A stretch of DNA of 57,695 nt from Glycomyces sp. L485 (lineage in GTDB: Bacteria > Actinomycetota > Actinomycetes > Mycobacteriales > Micromonosporaceae). The stretch covers positions 1 to 57,695 of the forward strand of contig NZ_JAKZEW010000028.1 of NCBI RefSeq assembly GCF_022548875.1. The letters are read 5' to 3'. The notes below the pieces were generated by a model, which ran no database searches, was not told the origin of the DNA, and saw only the letters and a program-made list of their open reading frames with translations. Below, in pieces: positions 16,760 to 25,870 of the stretch. How positions within the stretch are numbered: position 1 is the stretch's first letter; each line of letters opens with the position of its first letter. A program made the translations under genes and the position numbers.

Positions 16760-17979
16760 GGGACATCGCGGCCGAACTCGTCGCCTGGATGGACGCGGGG
16801 CGCCCGTTCGCGCTGGCCTCGGTGGCCGGAGTGAGGGGTTCGTCGCCGCGACCGCCGGGCACCGCGCTCGCCGTCGACGCTCAAGGATCGGCTGTCGGCG
16901 GCGTCTCGGGCGGCTGCGTCGAGGCCGCCGTGTACGCCCGCTGCCAGGAGGTGCTCGAGACCGGAGAAGCCGTGGTCGAGTCGTTCGGGTACTCCGAGGC
17001 CGACGCGTTCGCTGTCGGATTGACCTGCGGCGGAGAGATAGACGTTCTGGTGGTGCGGGTCGAGCCGGAGGACGCCCCGATTCGGGCGGTGTTGGAGGCC
17101 GTGGTGGCGGGAGAAGGGGCAACGCTGGTGCGTGCCGTGGAAGGCCCCGACATCGGCAAGGCGATCGCCATGACGGAACAAGGCATCACCGGAGACCTGG
17201 CGGTAGCCGAGGAGTTCGCGCCCGACACCGCGACACCGGACCCCGGAGCGGCCGCGAAGGCACGACCGGACAGGGCCCCGGCCGCCACCGAGGACGCCCA
17301 CACCACATGCGGCACAGCCGATCGCGGTGCGGCGGGCGGCTCGCCCGAGCCCGGTGCCCCGGGCCCCGGCTCGGGCTTCGCCGCCGATGCTTCTTCGGCT
17401 CGCGATCTTGGCGGGCTGGAGCCTCCCCGGTCCTCCTGCCGTGTCGGGCGGCTCTCCTTCGAGGTCTACGCGCCTCCTCCCCGGCTGCTCGTATACGGCG
17501 CCGCCGACTTCGCCTCCTCGGTCGTCAAGGCCGCCAAGCTCTGCGGCTTTCACGTCACGGTCTGCGACGCGCGGCCCGTGTTCGCCACCCCCGCTCGCTT
17601 CCCCGACGCCGACGCCGTCGTCGTGGACTGGCCCCACCGCCACTTTGAGAACGCCTCCGTGGACGGGCGCACCTCCGTGTGCGTCCTCACTCACGACGCC
17701 AAGTTCGACATTCCGCTCCTGGAGCGCGCCCTCGAGTCCAAGGCCGCCTACGTCGGCGCCATGGGCTCGCGGCGCACCCACCGCGACCGAGTCGAACGGC
17801 TCCGCTCCGCCGGCGTGGCCGAGGCCTCTGTGGCCCGGCTGCGCTCGCCGATCGGCATCGACCTCGGCGGGCGCACCTCCGAAGAGACCGCGCTGTCGAT
17901 CGTCGCCGAGATCGTGGCGCTCCGCAACGGCGCCCAGGCAGGATTCCTCACCTCATCCGACGGTCCCATCCACCACTAG
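16756..17979 (+). CDS. xdhC: XdhC/CoxI-type molybdenum cofactor insertion factor with long linker
   Basis: This 407-residue protein helps sulfurate and load the Mo cofactor into xanthine dehydrogenase. The N-terminal XdhC/CoxI domain shows VRGSSPRPPGTALAV, GGVSGGCVEAAVYARC and LTCGGEIDVLVV. The C-terminal Rossmann-like domain shows RLLVYGAADFASSVVKAAKL, VCDARPVFATPARFPDAD and AYVGAMGSRRTHRDR. Between them residues ~155-230 form a low-complexity Ala/Pro/Gly/Thr linker, longer than in typical family members. The start overlaps the Mo-subunit stop. Confidence 0.92.
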   Translation: MRDIAAELVAWMDAGRPFALASVAGVRGSSPRPPGTALAVDAQGSAVGGVSGGCVEAAVYARCQEVLETGEAVVESFGYSEADAFAVGLTCGGEIDVLVVRVEPEDAPIRAVLEAVVAGEGATLVRAVEGPDIGKAIAMTEQGITGDLAVAEEFAPDTATPDPGAAAKARPDRAPAATEDAHTTCGTADRGAAGGSPEPGAPGPGSGFAADASSARDLGGLEPPRSSCRVGRLSFEVYAPPPRLLVYGAADFASSVVKAAKLCGFHVTVCDARPVFATPARFPDADAVVVDWPHRHFENASVDGRTSVCVLTHDAKFDIPLLERALESKAAYVGAMGSRRTHRDRVERLRSAGVAEASVARLRSPIGIDLGGRTSEETALSIVAEIVALRNGAQAGFLTSSDGPIHH

Positions 17980-17989
17980 GGAGTTGACT

Positions 17990-18370
17990 GTGGTCTACAT
18001 GTTCCTCAACGGCGGCGCCATGCGCGGCGGCCCGCTCCACTACCTCCTCGACGGCGCGACCCTGCTGTCCGAGACGACGACCCAGCCGCTCTACCGGTTC
18101 TACTCGATCGGGGACCGCTGCCCCGGCCTCGCCGCCGCGCCGCCGGGCGAGGGCGTCGCCGTGGCCGGCGAGCTCTACGAGCTGCCGATGAGCGTCCTGC
18201 GCGATTCCCTCCTTCCCGCCGAGCCGCCTGAGCTCGAACTGGGGGCCGTGGCCCTCGCCGACGGTGTCGACTCGCTCGCGATGGTCCTGCGCCGGTCCTT
18301 CCCTGGCGCCTCCGATCTCATCGACATCTCCGACGTCGCGTCCTGGAACAGATACCTGGAGTCACAATGA
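17990..18370 (+). CDS. Allophanate hydrolase-related (AtzF C-terminal-like) protein
   Basis: This 126-residue protein resembles the small C-terminal domain of allophanate hydrolases: MFLNGGAMRGGPLHYLLDG at the start, FYSIGDRCPGLAA in the middle, VAGELYELPMSVLRDSLLP later, a gamma-glutamylcyclotransferase-like fold. The amidase domain of a full allophanate hydrolase is missing, so it probably does not act alone on allophanate. A link to ureido-compound handling is inferred from the operon. GTG at 17990 sits 6 bp after AGGGAG; ATG at 17999 is the alternative. The stop overlaps allB. Confidence 0.72.
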   Translation: MVYMFLNGGAMRGGPLHYLLDGATLLSETTTQPLYRFYSIGDRCPGLAAAPPGEGVAVAGELYELPMSVLRDSLLPAEPPELELGAVALADGVDSLAMVLRRSFPGASDLIDISDVASWNRYLESQ

Positions 18371-19719
18371 TCGCCGACCCCTCCGACATCTCCGCGCCCA
18401 TCGTCTACGACCTCGTGATCCGTTCGCGCAGGGCCGTTCTGCCCGACGGCCGGCGGCCCGCCTCGGTCGCTGTCGAGGGAGGCCGCATCCTCGCCGTCGG
18501 CGGATACGACGACCGCATCGCCGCCCGCCGCACCGAGGACCTCGGCGACCTCGCCCTGCTGCCCGGGCTGGTCGACACGCACGTCCACGTCAACGAGCCC
18601 GGCCGCACCCACTGGGAGGGCTTCGCCTCGGCTACCAAGGCCGCCGCCGCGGGCGGGGTCACGACCCTGATCGACATGCCGCTCAACAGCCTCCCGCCCA
18701 CCGTCGACGCCGAGGCACTGGCCGTCAAGCGTGCCGCCGCCAATGGCAAGACCTACGTCGACGTCGGCTTCTGGGGCGGCGCGGTCCCCGCCGGCATCGA
18801 CGACCTCAAGGCCCTGCACGACGCCGGCGTCTTCGGCTTCAAGTGCTTCACCGCGCCCTCCGGCGTCGAGGAGTTCCCGCCGCTCGACCCCGAAGCACTC
18901 CACCGCGTCTGCGAGATCGTCGCCGAGCTCGACGCCGTCCTCATCGTCCACGCCGAGAACCCCGCCCACCTCTCGGATGCCGACGCCGCTCCGAGCTTCG
19001 CCGAGTTCCTCGCCACCCGCCCGAGCGCCGCAGAGACCAGCGCAGTCAGCGCGGTCATCGCCGCCGCCCGCGACACCGGCGCACGCGTCCACATCCTCCA
19101 CCTCGCCGCCGCCGAGGCCGCCGACGACATCGCCGCCGCCCGCCGTGACGGCGTCCGTATCACCGCCGAGACGTGCCCCCACTACCTCGCCCTCGCCGCC
19201 GAGCACGTCCCCGACCACGCCACCGAGTTCAAATGCTGCCCGCCGATCCGCACCGACGCCAACCGCGACGCCCTGTGGGATGCGCTGCGCGACGGTCGGA
19301 TCGACTTCGTCGTCTCCGACCACTCGCCCAGCCCGCCCGACCTCAAGCCGCCCGACTTCGCCGCCGCCTGGGGCGGCATCGCCTCCGTGCAGCTCGGCCT
19401 GCCCGTCGTCTGGACCGAGGCCGCCAGGCGCGGCGCCACCCTCTCCGACGTCGTCGCCTGGATGGCCGAGCGCCCCGCCGCCTTCGCGGGCCTCGACCGC
19501 AAGGGCCGCATCGTCGTCGGAAGCGACGCCGACTTCGCCGTCTTCGACCCCGAACGGGAATGGATCGTCCGGGCCGAGGACCTGCACCACCGCCACCCGG
19601 TGACGCCGTATGCGGAACGGGCGCTCACCGGGGCGGTGGTCTCCACCTGGTTGCGCGGCGAGCGCATCGACACCGAAGCCGCCCCCGCCGGCCGGCAACT
19701 GAAACGGAGCCGCACATGA
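18367..19719 (+). CDS. allB: Allantoinase
   Basis: This 450-residue binuclear metal hydrolase opens allantoin to allantoate. Motifs: LLPGLVDTHVHVNEPGRTHWEGF (HxH and the EPGR substrate loop), FGFKCFTAPSG (Lys probably carboxylated to bridge the metals), LIVHAENPAHLSD and VHILHLAAAE (metal His), FVVSDHSPSPPDLK (catalytic Asp). Length and motif order are those of bacterial allantoinases rather than dihydroorotase. It overlaps its neighbours on both sides (ATGA). Confidence 0.95.
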   Translation: MIADPSDISAPIVYDLVIRSRRAVLPDGRRPASVAVEGGRILAVGGYDDRIAARRTEDLGDLALLPGLVDTHVHVNEPGRTHWEGFASATKAAAAGGVTTLIDMPLNSLPPTVDAEALAVKRAAANGKTYVDVGFWGGAVPAGIDDLKALHDAGVFGFKCFTAPSGVEEFPPLDPEALHRVCEIVAELDAVLIVHAENPAHLSDADAAPSFAEFLATRPSAAETSAVSAVIAAARDTGARVHILHLAAAEAADDIAAARRDGVRITAETCPHYLALAAEHVPDHATEFKCCPPIRTDANRDALWDALRDGRIDFVVSDHSPSPPDLKPPDFAAAWGGIASVQLGLPVVWTEAARRGATLSDVVAWMAERPAAFAGLDRKGRIVVGSDADFAVFDPEREWIVRAEDLHHRHPVTPYAERALTGAVVSTWLRGERIDTEAAPAGRQLKRSRT

Positions 19720-20732
19720 CCTTCACCGCCGAGGCCACCGACGACAAAGGCCCCTTCACGGACCTTCCGGACCTGGCCGCACGAGCTCTCGGCGGCGCCG
19801 TCCTCGCCGCCAACGACGAGTCCTTCGCCGAGAAGGAGAACCTCATCCGTCCCTACCCTGTCCTGCACCAGGCGCACACCTTCGGCCACAACGGGCAGGT
19901 CTACGACGGCTGGGAGACCAGGCGCCGCCGCGAGGACGGCCACGACTGGGCGATCGTCCGCCTCGGCGTCGGCGGGTCCGTCGCCGGCGTCGTCGTCGAC
20001 ACCGCCTACTTCACCGGCAACTACCCGCCGCGCGTCTCGGTCGAGGCCTGCACCGTCGACGGGCACCCCTCCGTCGAGGACCTGCAAGCAGCGAAGTGGC
20101 GCTGCCTCGTCCCGCCGAGCCCCGCCGAAGGCGACGCCCGCAACGAGTACGAGGTCGACGAGCCCGGACGCTTCACCCACGTGCGCCTCAACATGCACCC
20201 CGACGGCGGCGTCGCCCGCCTCCGCGTCCACGGCACCCCGATCCCCGACCCTGCGGCCTTCGCGCGGATGCCCCTCGACCTGGCCGCGCTCGTCAACGGC
20301 GCCGGCGTCACCGACGCCTCCAACGCCTTCTACTCCGACCCGGCAGGCGTGCTCATGCCCGGCCTCGCCGCCAGCCAGGCCGACGGCTGGGAGACCGCAC
20401 GCCGCCGCACCGAGGGCCACGAATGGCTCGACGTCGCCCTCGCCGGACGCGGCACGATCCGCGTCGCCGAGCTCGACACCACCCACCTCAAGCACAACGC
20501 GCCCGGCTGGGCCTCCATCGAGGCCCGCGACGGCGAGGACTCCTTCGAGCTGCTGCCTCTCACCAGGCTCCAGCCCGACACCCCCCACCGCTTCGTCCTC
20601 GACAACGACCGGCCCGCGACCGGCGTGCGGCTCAACATCTTCCCCGACGGCGGCATGGCCCGCCTGCGCCTGTACGGGACGCTCACCCCCGAGTCGCTGA
20701 CTGAGCTTGACCGGCGGTTCGCCGACGGCTAG
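19716..20732 (+). CDS. alc: Allantoicase
   Basis: This 338-residue enzyme hydrolyses allantoate to ureidoglycolate and urea. The two tandem allantoicase repeats are plain: GWETRRRREDGHDWAIVRLG with TAYFTGNYPPRVSVEAC in the first half, and GWETARRRTEGHEWLDVAL with TTHLKHNAPGWASIEA in the second, each ending in VRLN(M/I)xPDGG-ARLRxxG. It is the last gene of the operon; no ureidoglycolate lyase follows, so that step must be encoded elsewhere. The ATG overlaps the allB stop. Confidence 0.95.
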   Translation: MTFTAEATDDKGPFTDLPDLAARALGGAVLAANDESFAEKENLIRPYPVLHQAHTFGHNGQVYDGWETRRRREDGHDWAIVRLGVGGSVAGVVVDTAYFTGNYPPRVSVEACTVDGHPSVEDLQAAKWRCLVPPSPAEGDARNEYEVDEPGRFTHVRLNMHPDGGVARLRVHGTPIPDPAAFARMPLDLAALVNGAGVTDASNAFYSDPAGVLMPGLAASQADGWETARRRTEGHEWLDVALAGRGTIRVAELDTTHLKHNAPGWASIEARDGEDSFELLPLTRLQPDTPHRFVLDNDRPATGVRLNIFPDGGMARLRLYGTLTPESLTELDRRFADG

Positions 20733-20747
20733 CTGTACCTTGACCCA

Positions 20748-21113
20748 ATGGCATCGACGCAGCACTCGGCCGTCGCGGAGCAGACGACCGCCGAGGACTT
20801 CTTCCGCACCGACATCCGCACCGGCCGCATCGAGCGGGCCGAGGTCTTCGCGAAGGCCCGGAAACCGGCATACAAGCTCTGGATCGACTTCGGGGAGCTC
20901 GGCGTCAAGCGCTCCAGCGCCCAGATCACCGCCCGCTACCCGGCCGAAGAACTGGTCGGGCGCACCGTCGTGGCCGTGGTGAACTTCCCGCCGCGCCAGA
21001 TCGCCGACTTCAAGTCCGAGGTCCTGGTGCTCGGGGTGCCCGTACCCGGCACCGACGAGGTCGTCCTCCTCGCCCCCGACGCCGACGTGCCGCTCGGCGC
21101 CCGCATCTCCTAG
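20748..21113 (+). CDS. csaA: CsaA-like tRNA-binding protein
   Basis: This 121-residue single-domain protein has the EMAP II/tRNA-binding OB fold. DFFRTDIRTGRIERAEVF, ARKPAYKLWIDFGELGVKRS and SAQITARYPAEELVG are close to Bacillus CsaA, a small tRNA-binding/chaperone-like protein. The start ATG is 15 bp after the allantoicase stop, without a good ribosome site, so it may be a read-through tail of the purine operon or have its own promoter. The stop overlaps the convergent membrane-protein gene by 4 bp. Confidence 0.85.
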   Translation: MASTQHSAVAEQTTAEDFFRTDIRTGRIERAEVFAKARKPAYKLWIDFGELGVKRSSAQITARYPAEELVGRTVVAVVNFPPRQIADFKSEVLVLGVPVPGTDEVVLLAPDADVPLGARIS

Positions 21114-21928
21114 GGCAGATAGGTGTTGTGCCGGAAGGTCGTTCGCATGAGCGCATCGACCGCCGCCTCGTAGTGCGCCGTGCCGGACTCCGGCACGGCC
21201 GCGACGCCCAGGAAGATCCCGCCTTCGCCCGGATCGACCAGGAGCAGCGCGAGGTCTTCGAACGCGTCCGGCGACGAGTCGAGCGTGTCCCAAGTGACGC
21301 GGGTCTCCAGCAGCACCGCCGGCTGCGAGTCCACGACGGTCTCGGTCAGCTTCGGATCGGACATCTCCAGGCCCGTCGTCCCGCTGTACGGGTAGTCGAA
21401 CACCCACGTGTCGACGATCTCGACGGCGGCCCGGCGCAGGTTCTCGGGCTCGGCGATGAGTCCGAACTCGCCGAGCCGCCCGACCATGAAGTACGAGATC
21501 CACCGGTCGGTGTGGCGGATCGCCAGCGCGTGCGCGTCGTCGGCGAGCAGCTCGTCGGCACCGGGTCCTGCGTAGTCGGACCAGGGCGTTCCCGGGTGCG
21601 GTGTGAGCGCTCCGAGCGAGACGACTCCGAGGTGGCCCTCGGGGATCTCCATCGCCCTCGGGCCCTCGGTCTCCGTCTGGCCGCAGTCGGCGCCCTCGCA
21701 GCGCGAGGACTCCGGGACCGGCGGGCCGCCGCCTCCGAGGACGGCGACGAGTCCGGTCACGGCCACCGCGAGCGCCGCGACGACGGCGGCGACGATGAGG
21801 CCGGTGCGCGGGCCGCGCGGCGGCGCGGGCGCCTCGGTCGGTGCCTCGGCCTCGGCGCGGGGGACCTGCCAGTCCCAGCCGGCGACGCGCGCAGCGGCGG
21901 GCGTGGCCGGCTGGGACTGGGAGCTCAT
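21110..21928 (-). CDS. Single-pass membrane-anchored protein, unknown function
   Basis: This 272-residue protein has a Pro/Ala-rich cytoplasmic N-terminus (1-41), one membrane helix (residues ~42-64, GLIVAAVVAALAVAVTGLV) and an extracytoplasmic domain of ~205 residues. A SSRCEGADCGQ segment just outside the membrane may form a disulfide. The distal domain resembles the many unclassified actinobacterial surface proteins (mixed alpha/beta, no catalytic motif). The ATG at 21928 lies at the start of the conserved-looking region; the frame extends further upstream without support. Confidence 0.7.
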   Translation of the reverse strand: MSSQSQPATPAAARVAGWDWQVPRAEAEAPTEAPAPPRGPRTGLIVAAVVAALAVAVTGLVAVLGGGGPPVPESSRCEGADCGQTETEGPRAMEIPEGHLGVVSLGALTPHPGTPWSDYAGPGADELLADDAHALAIRHTDRWISYFMVGRLGEFGLIAEPENLRRAAVEIVDTWVFDYPYSGTTGLEMSDPKLTETVVDSQPAVLLETRVTWDTLDSSPDAFEDLALLLVDPGEGGIFLGVAAVPESGTAHYEAAVDALMRTTFRHNTYLP

Positions 21929-21968
21929 GGCATCGATGTTAGCGGCGGCTTGCCCGCTGGTCCTACCG

Positions 21969-22874
21969 CTAGTAGCCGTTCTCGACGACGTTGGTCGGCG
22001 GCTCGCCGGCGGCGAGCCGCCGGATCTGGTCGCCGACGGGCGGGTAGACGCGTTCGAGGAAGCCGTCGACGGCACCGGCGACGTGCGGGGTCACGAACGC
22101 GCCCTCAAGTCCCCACAGTGGATGGTCGGCGGGGAGCGGCTCGGGCTCGGTGACGTCGAGCGCGCAGCGCAGGCGACCGGAGGCGACTTCGGCGGTGAGT
22201 GCTTCGGTGTCGACGACCTTTCCGCGTGCGGCGTTCACCAGTAGTGCGCCGTCCTTCATGCGGCCCAGGAACTCCGCATCGACCATGCCCTCGGTCTCGG
22301 CGGTGAGAGGGACGATGACGAACACGATGTCGGCCTGGGGCAGCAGCTCGGGCAGGTCCGCGGTGGTGCTTACGCCGGGCCGGGCGGTGCGCGCGATCTT
22401 GGTGACGGTGCTGCCGCAGACCTCCAGGCGCCGGGCGATGGACTCGCCGATGGAGCCGGCTCCGAGGATGAGCGTGGAAGCGCCGAACAGGGTGCCGGTG
22501 CGCCGCGGCTCCCACGCGCGTTCGGTCTGCTTGCGCGCGAAGCGGTCGAGTTCGCGCACCGACGCCAGGGCAGCGGCGACGGCCCATTCGGCGGTGGTCT
22601 CTGAGTGCGCGCCCCGGTTGTCGCACAGCGCGACGCCCTCGGGCATGTTCGGCACCCAGGCCTCGGCGCCGGCGCTGAGCAGCTGCACGGCCTTGAGGTT
22701 CGGCATCTCCTTGAGCAGGTCGACAGGGTCGTCGCCGAGGAACGGCGGCACCCAGAATTCGACGTCGGCCGGGTCAGAGGGGTATTCGTCGCCTTCGAAG
22801 ACCTCGATGTCGACGCCGTCGGGCAGCTCACCGAGCAGCGGCAGGGCCTCCTTGTGGGGAATCCAAGTTTTCAT
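21969..22874 (-). CDS. D-isomer-specific 2-hydroxyacid dehydrogenase family protein
   Basis: This 301-residue NAD(P)-dependent oxidoreductase has the Rossmann motif STLILGAGSIGESIARRLEVCG, the INVARG-like VNAARGKVVDTEAL with the substrate Arg, the catalytic Glu context CALDVTEPEPLPADHPLW, and the catalytic His in FVTPHVAGA. The substrate (glyoxylate, hydroxypyruvate or other) cannot be told. ATG at 22874 lies just after GGCGGG. Confidence 0.87.
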   Translation of the reverse strand: MKTWIPHKEALPLLGELPDGVDIEVFEGDEYPSDPADVEFWVPPFLGDDPVDLLKEMPNLKAVQLLSAGAEAWVPNMPEGVALCDNRGAHSETTAEWAVAAALASVRELDRFARKQTERAWEPRRTGTLFGASTLILGAGSIGESIARRLEVCGSTVTKIARTARPGVSTTADLPELLPQADIVFVIVPLTAETEGMVDAEFLGRMKDGALLVNAARGKVVDTEALTAEVASGRLRCALDVTEPEPLPADHPLWGLEGAFVTPHVAGAVDGFLERVYPPVGDQIRRLAAGEPPTNVVENGY

Positions 22875-22951
22875 CCCGCCATCGTAAGTGGCTCTTGTTG
22901 CGGCTGTATTAATCCGCCCGTTCCTCGAACTCTCGTTCGCTTCGTTTCGGG

Positions 22952-23530
22952 CTATGCGGATTCGACCCGGTACTTGAGGACCGCGAACCGCCCGGCGGCT
23001 CTGGCCTCGATCAGGTCGAGCCGGTCGGACAGGATCCGCCGCGGCAGCAGCGGCGCGCCTCCGCCGAGGAACACCGGCGCCGCGCTGACGACGATCTCGT
23101 CGAGTAGTCCGGCGTCGCAGAACTGGCCGACGAGTTCGCCACCGCCGACGATCCATCGGTCGTTCTCTCCCGCCGCCTCGACCATCTCGGCGTGGACGGC
23201 GGCGACGTCGCCGGAGACGAAGCGGATGTCGGCGCCCTCGAGGACCGGCAGTTCGCGGTGGGTGAACACCCACGTCGGCTGCGAGTACGCCCACTTGCCG
23301 GGGTTCTCGGTGAGGTTCTCGAAGTCGACGACCCACTCGTAGGTGGTCGCCCCCATGCAGATCGCGCCGACGCCGTCCATGAACCGCCCGAACTCGTCGA
23401 GTGGCCCCTCCTCGGCGGCCGGGTCCGCCGGGTGGCCTCCTTCGACGCCGAAGAGCCATTCGAGCGAGTTATCGGGATCGGCGATGAATCCGTCGATGCT
23501 CGTTGCGGTGTTGTAGATCGTTCTGGCCAT
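22952..23530 (-). CDS. Dihydrofolate reductase / RibD C-terminal-like oxidoreductase
   Basis: This 192-residue protein belongs to the DHFR-like family related to the RibD reductase domain: TATSIDGFIADPDNSLEWLF near the N-terminus, ICMGATTYEWVV, IRFVSGDVAAVHAEM, DRWIVGGGELVGQF (NADPH loop) and VVSAAPVFLGGGAPLLP. Substrate unknown; members are widespread in actinobacteria. Apparently monocistronic. Confidence 0.85.
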   Translation of the reverse strand: MARTIYNTATSIDGFIADPDNSLEWLFGVEGGHPADPAAEEGPLDEFGRFMDGVGAICMGATTYEWVVDFENLTENPGKWAYSQPTWVFTHRELPVLEGADIRFVSGDVAAVHAEMVEAAGENDRWIVGGGELVGQFCDAGLLDEIVVSAAPVFLGGGAPLLPRRILSDRLDLIEARAAGRFAVLKYRVESA

Positions 23531-23571
23531 CGATCAAGCCAACCACGACCCGCCGACATCGCGGGTGGTCC

Positions 23572-23602
23572 CGCAGGAGCCCGAGGGTTTCGGCCTCCTG
23601 CG
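23572..23602 (-). terminator. Probable terminator of trpEG
   Basis: CGCAGGAG (23572-23579) pairs with CTCCTGCG (23595-23602), extended inward by CCGA/TCGG with one mismatch, leaving a short loop. It lies 70 bp beyond the trpEG stop. There is no U-tract, as is common in actinobacteria. Confidence 0.5.
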
Positions 23603-23670
23603 AAGCAGGACTGTGAGCAGCTGCGTGCTTCCACACTGCCGTGGAGGGTGTGCACGCGCAAGATCTCGAT

Positions 23671-25800
23671 CTACTTCGCGGTCAGGCGCAGGAGGTTCCC
23701 GATGATCCGGTGTCCGTGAGCTCCGGCCGCGGTCAGGATCGACTCAGGATGGAACTGGACGGCGAACCACCGCCGCCTCGGCGCCTCGATCGACATGACG
23801 ACGTCGTCGATCGCCGCCGTCGGCGCGAAGTCGCCCCTGACCTGGTCGGCCGTGGCGTACAGGGAGTGGTAGCGCGCAGCCGTCACCTCGTCGGGGAGAC
23901 CCTCGAACAGGCTGCCGCCCGACACCTTCACGCTGCCCGGCTTGCCGTGGCTCGGCTCCGGCAGCAGCGACAGCTCACCACCGGCGTGCTCGACCATCGC
24001 CTGGAGGCCGAGGCACACGCCGAACGCGGGCAGGGCGCGCCGCTCGATCTCGTCGAGCAGCGCCGACGTCCCGAAGTCCTCGGGCCGGCCCGGACCGGGC
24101 GACAGGACCACCAGGTCGGGTGCCAGGGCGTCGAGCGTCGCGGCGGCGTCGAAGCCGAACCGGAGCGTCGTGACCTCGCAGCCGTGCTGCCGGAAGTAGT
24201 CGCCGAGGGTGTTCACGAAGGAGTCCTCATGGTCGACCAGGAGGACCTTGCGGCCCTCGCCGGCCGGACCGCCGGCGACCTCGATCGGCGACGGGACCGC
24301 CGCGGCCGCCCCGATGCCGCCCGCCGCCGTCTCCAGCAGCGCGCGTGCCTTCAGATGCGTCTCGGCCTCCTCTGCGTCGGGGTCGGAGTCGTACAGCAGG
24401 GTCGCGCCGGCCCTGACGCACGCGACGCCGTCGCGGATCTGCGCGGTGCGGAGCGTCAGCCCGGTGTTCATCGACCCGTCGAAGCCGATGAAGCCGACCG
24501 CGCCGCCGTACCAGCGCCTCGGGGTCGTCTCCTGCTCCTCGATGAAACGCATCGCCCACGTCTTCGGCGCACCGGTCACCGTCACCGACCACATGTGCGT
24601 CAGGAACGCGTCGAGCGCGTCCATGTCGTCCCGAAGCCGCCCCTCGACGTGGTCGACCGTGTGAATCAGTCGCGAGTACATTTCGATCTGCCTGCGCCCC
24701 AGGACCTTCACCGAACCCGGCACGCACACGCGGGCCTTGTCGTTGCGGTCGACGTCGGTGCACATCGTCAGCTCCGACTCCTCCTTCGGGGAGCCGATGA
24801 GCTCGGCGATCTGGGAGGCGTCGTGCAGCGGGTCGTCGCCGCGCGCGATCGTGCCCGAGATCGGGCAGGTCTCCACCCGCTTGCCCTGCACCCGAACGAA
24901 CATCTCCGGGGAAGCGCCGACGAGGTACTCGCCGCCGCCGAGGTTGAAGATGAACTCGTACGGCGCGGGGTTCGCCTCGCGCAGCCGCTCGTAGAACGCC
25001 GTCGGCGAGTCGCACGCGGCGTACATCTCGTGGCCGGGGACGACCTCGAACAGGTTCCCCGCCTTGAACTCCCGCTTGGCGCGCCGCACCGTGTCGGCGT
25101 ACACGCCCGGCACCGGGCCGTCGGGGACCGCCTCGGCCGGCGAGTAGGCGAGGACCTCGGTCCTGCGCGGCTGGCCCTCGGTGGTGCGGCCGCCGAGCTC
25201 GAACTCGTAGCGCCTCACCTGGGCGGTCTCGCGCTTGCGGTCGACCACGTACACCTCGTCGGCCAGGTGCAGCACCAGGTCGCGCTGGTCGTCGGCCCGG
25301 TCCTTCGCGAGCGCGATCGGCTCGAACTGGTAGGCCAGGTCGTAGCCGAACGCGCCCCAGAACCCCAGGTAGGGGTCGTCGCAGGCGAGCGCGTCGCGCA
25401 GCACGCGCAGCGCCGAGAACGCCGTCGGCAGCTTCGAGCGCTCCTCCTCGGGCACCCGGCCGGTCGGCGTCGGGATCTCGACGCGCACCTCCTGGTCGGA
25501 CCGGGTCGTCTCGCCGATCCCGGCGGCCTCCAGGGCGTCGGCGAGGACGTCGACGAGGAGGTGCCCGCGCGCGTTCAGCGTCCGCACGGTCACCTCGCGC
25601 CCGCGCGCCGCGACCTCTATGGCCGGGTCGACATAGGCGAGGTGAAAGCGCGAGTAGCGACCCGGGTACTCCATCCCGGAGGACAGCACGCCGCCGCGCC
25701 GCGCCTCCACTTCGGCGACGATCGAGGTCAGATCGTGGTCGGGCAGGTCGGCGACGGTGCGCCGAACCTTCACGCCTGCGGGTGTGTGGAAGGTGGTCAT
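23671..25800 (-). CDS. trpEG: Anthranilate synthase TrpE-TrpG fusion
   Basis: This 709-residue fused enzyme makes anthranilate from chorismate and glutamine, the first step of Trp synthesis. Residues ~1-500 are the TrpE part: VETCPISGTIARGDD, ELTMCTDVDRNDKARVCVP and GGAVGFIGFDGSMNTGLTLR. Residues ~520-709 are the glutamine amidotransferase: KVLLVDHEDSFVNTLGDYFR, VVLSPGPGRP, FGVCLGLQAMVEHAGG (nucleophile Cys) and AVQFHPESIL (His, Glu). ATG at 25800 is preferred because MTTFHTPAG begins the family's N-terminus. A leader peptide and attenuator precede it, marking this as the primary Trp pathway enzyme rather than an ADIC/salicylate synthase. Fused TrpEG occurs in rhizobia and some actinomycetes. 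Confidence 0.93.
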   Translation of the reverse strand: MTTFHTPAGVKVRRTVADLPDHDLTSIVAEVEARRGGVLSSGMEYPGRYSRFHLAYVDPAIEVAARGREVTVRTLNARGHLLVDVLADALEAAGIGETTRSDQEVRVEIPTPTGRVPEEERSKLPTAFSALRVLRDALACDDPYLGFWGAFGYDLAYQFEPIALAKDRADDQRDLVLHLADEVYVVDRKRETAQVRRYEFELGGRTTEGQPRRTEVLAYSPAEAVPDGPVPGVYADTVRRAKREFKAGNLFEVVPGHEMYAACDSPTAFYERLREANPAPYEFIFNLGGGEYLVGASPEMFVRVQGKRVETCPISGTIARGDDPLHDASQIAELIGSPKEESELTMCTDVDRNDKARVCVPGSVKVLGRRQIEMYSRLIHTVDHVEGRLRDDMDALDAFLTHMWSVTVTGAPKTWAMRFIEEQETTPRRWYGGAVGFIGFDGSMNTGLTLRTAQIRDGVACVRAGATLLYDSDPDAEEAETHLKARALLETAAGGIGAAAAVPSPIEVAGGPAGEGRKVLLVDHEDSFVNTLGDYFRQHGCEVTTLRFGFDAAATLDALAPDLVVLSPGPGRPEDFGTSALLDEIERRALPAFGVCLGLQAMVEHAGGELSLLPEPSHGKPGSVKVSGGSLFEGLPDEVTAARYHSLYATADQVRGDFAPTAAIDDVVMSIEAPRRRWFAVQFHPESILTAAGAHGHRIIGNLLRLTAK

Positions 25801-25870
25801 CGGGCCTCGGTTTCTGCTGGGATACCGGTCCCGCGTCGAGGCGGCCGACCCCGGATACGACGAAGCGACC

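Noticed and set aside
17990-18370. Functional allophanate hydrolase
   Set aside because: Only the small C-terminal-type domain is present; the Ser-Ser-Lys amidase domain is absent.
23671-25800. trpEG as the salicylate or ADIC synthase of the metallophore cluster
   Set aside because: It carries a glutaminase domain and a Trp leader/attenuator, which mark it as the primary anthranilate synthase; it also lies 11 kb away without a metal box.
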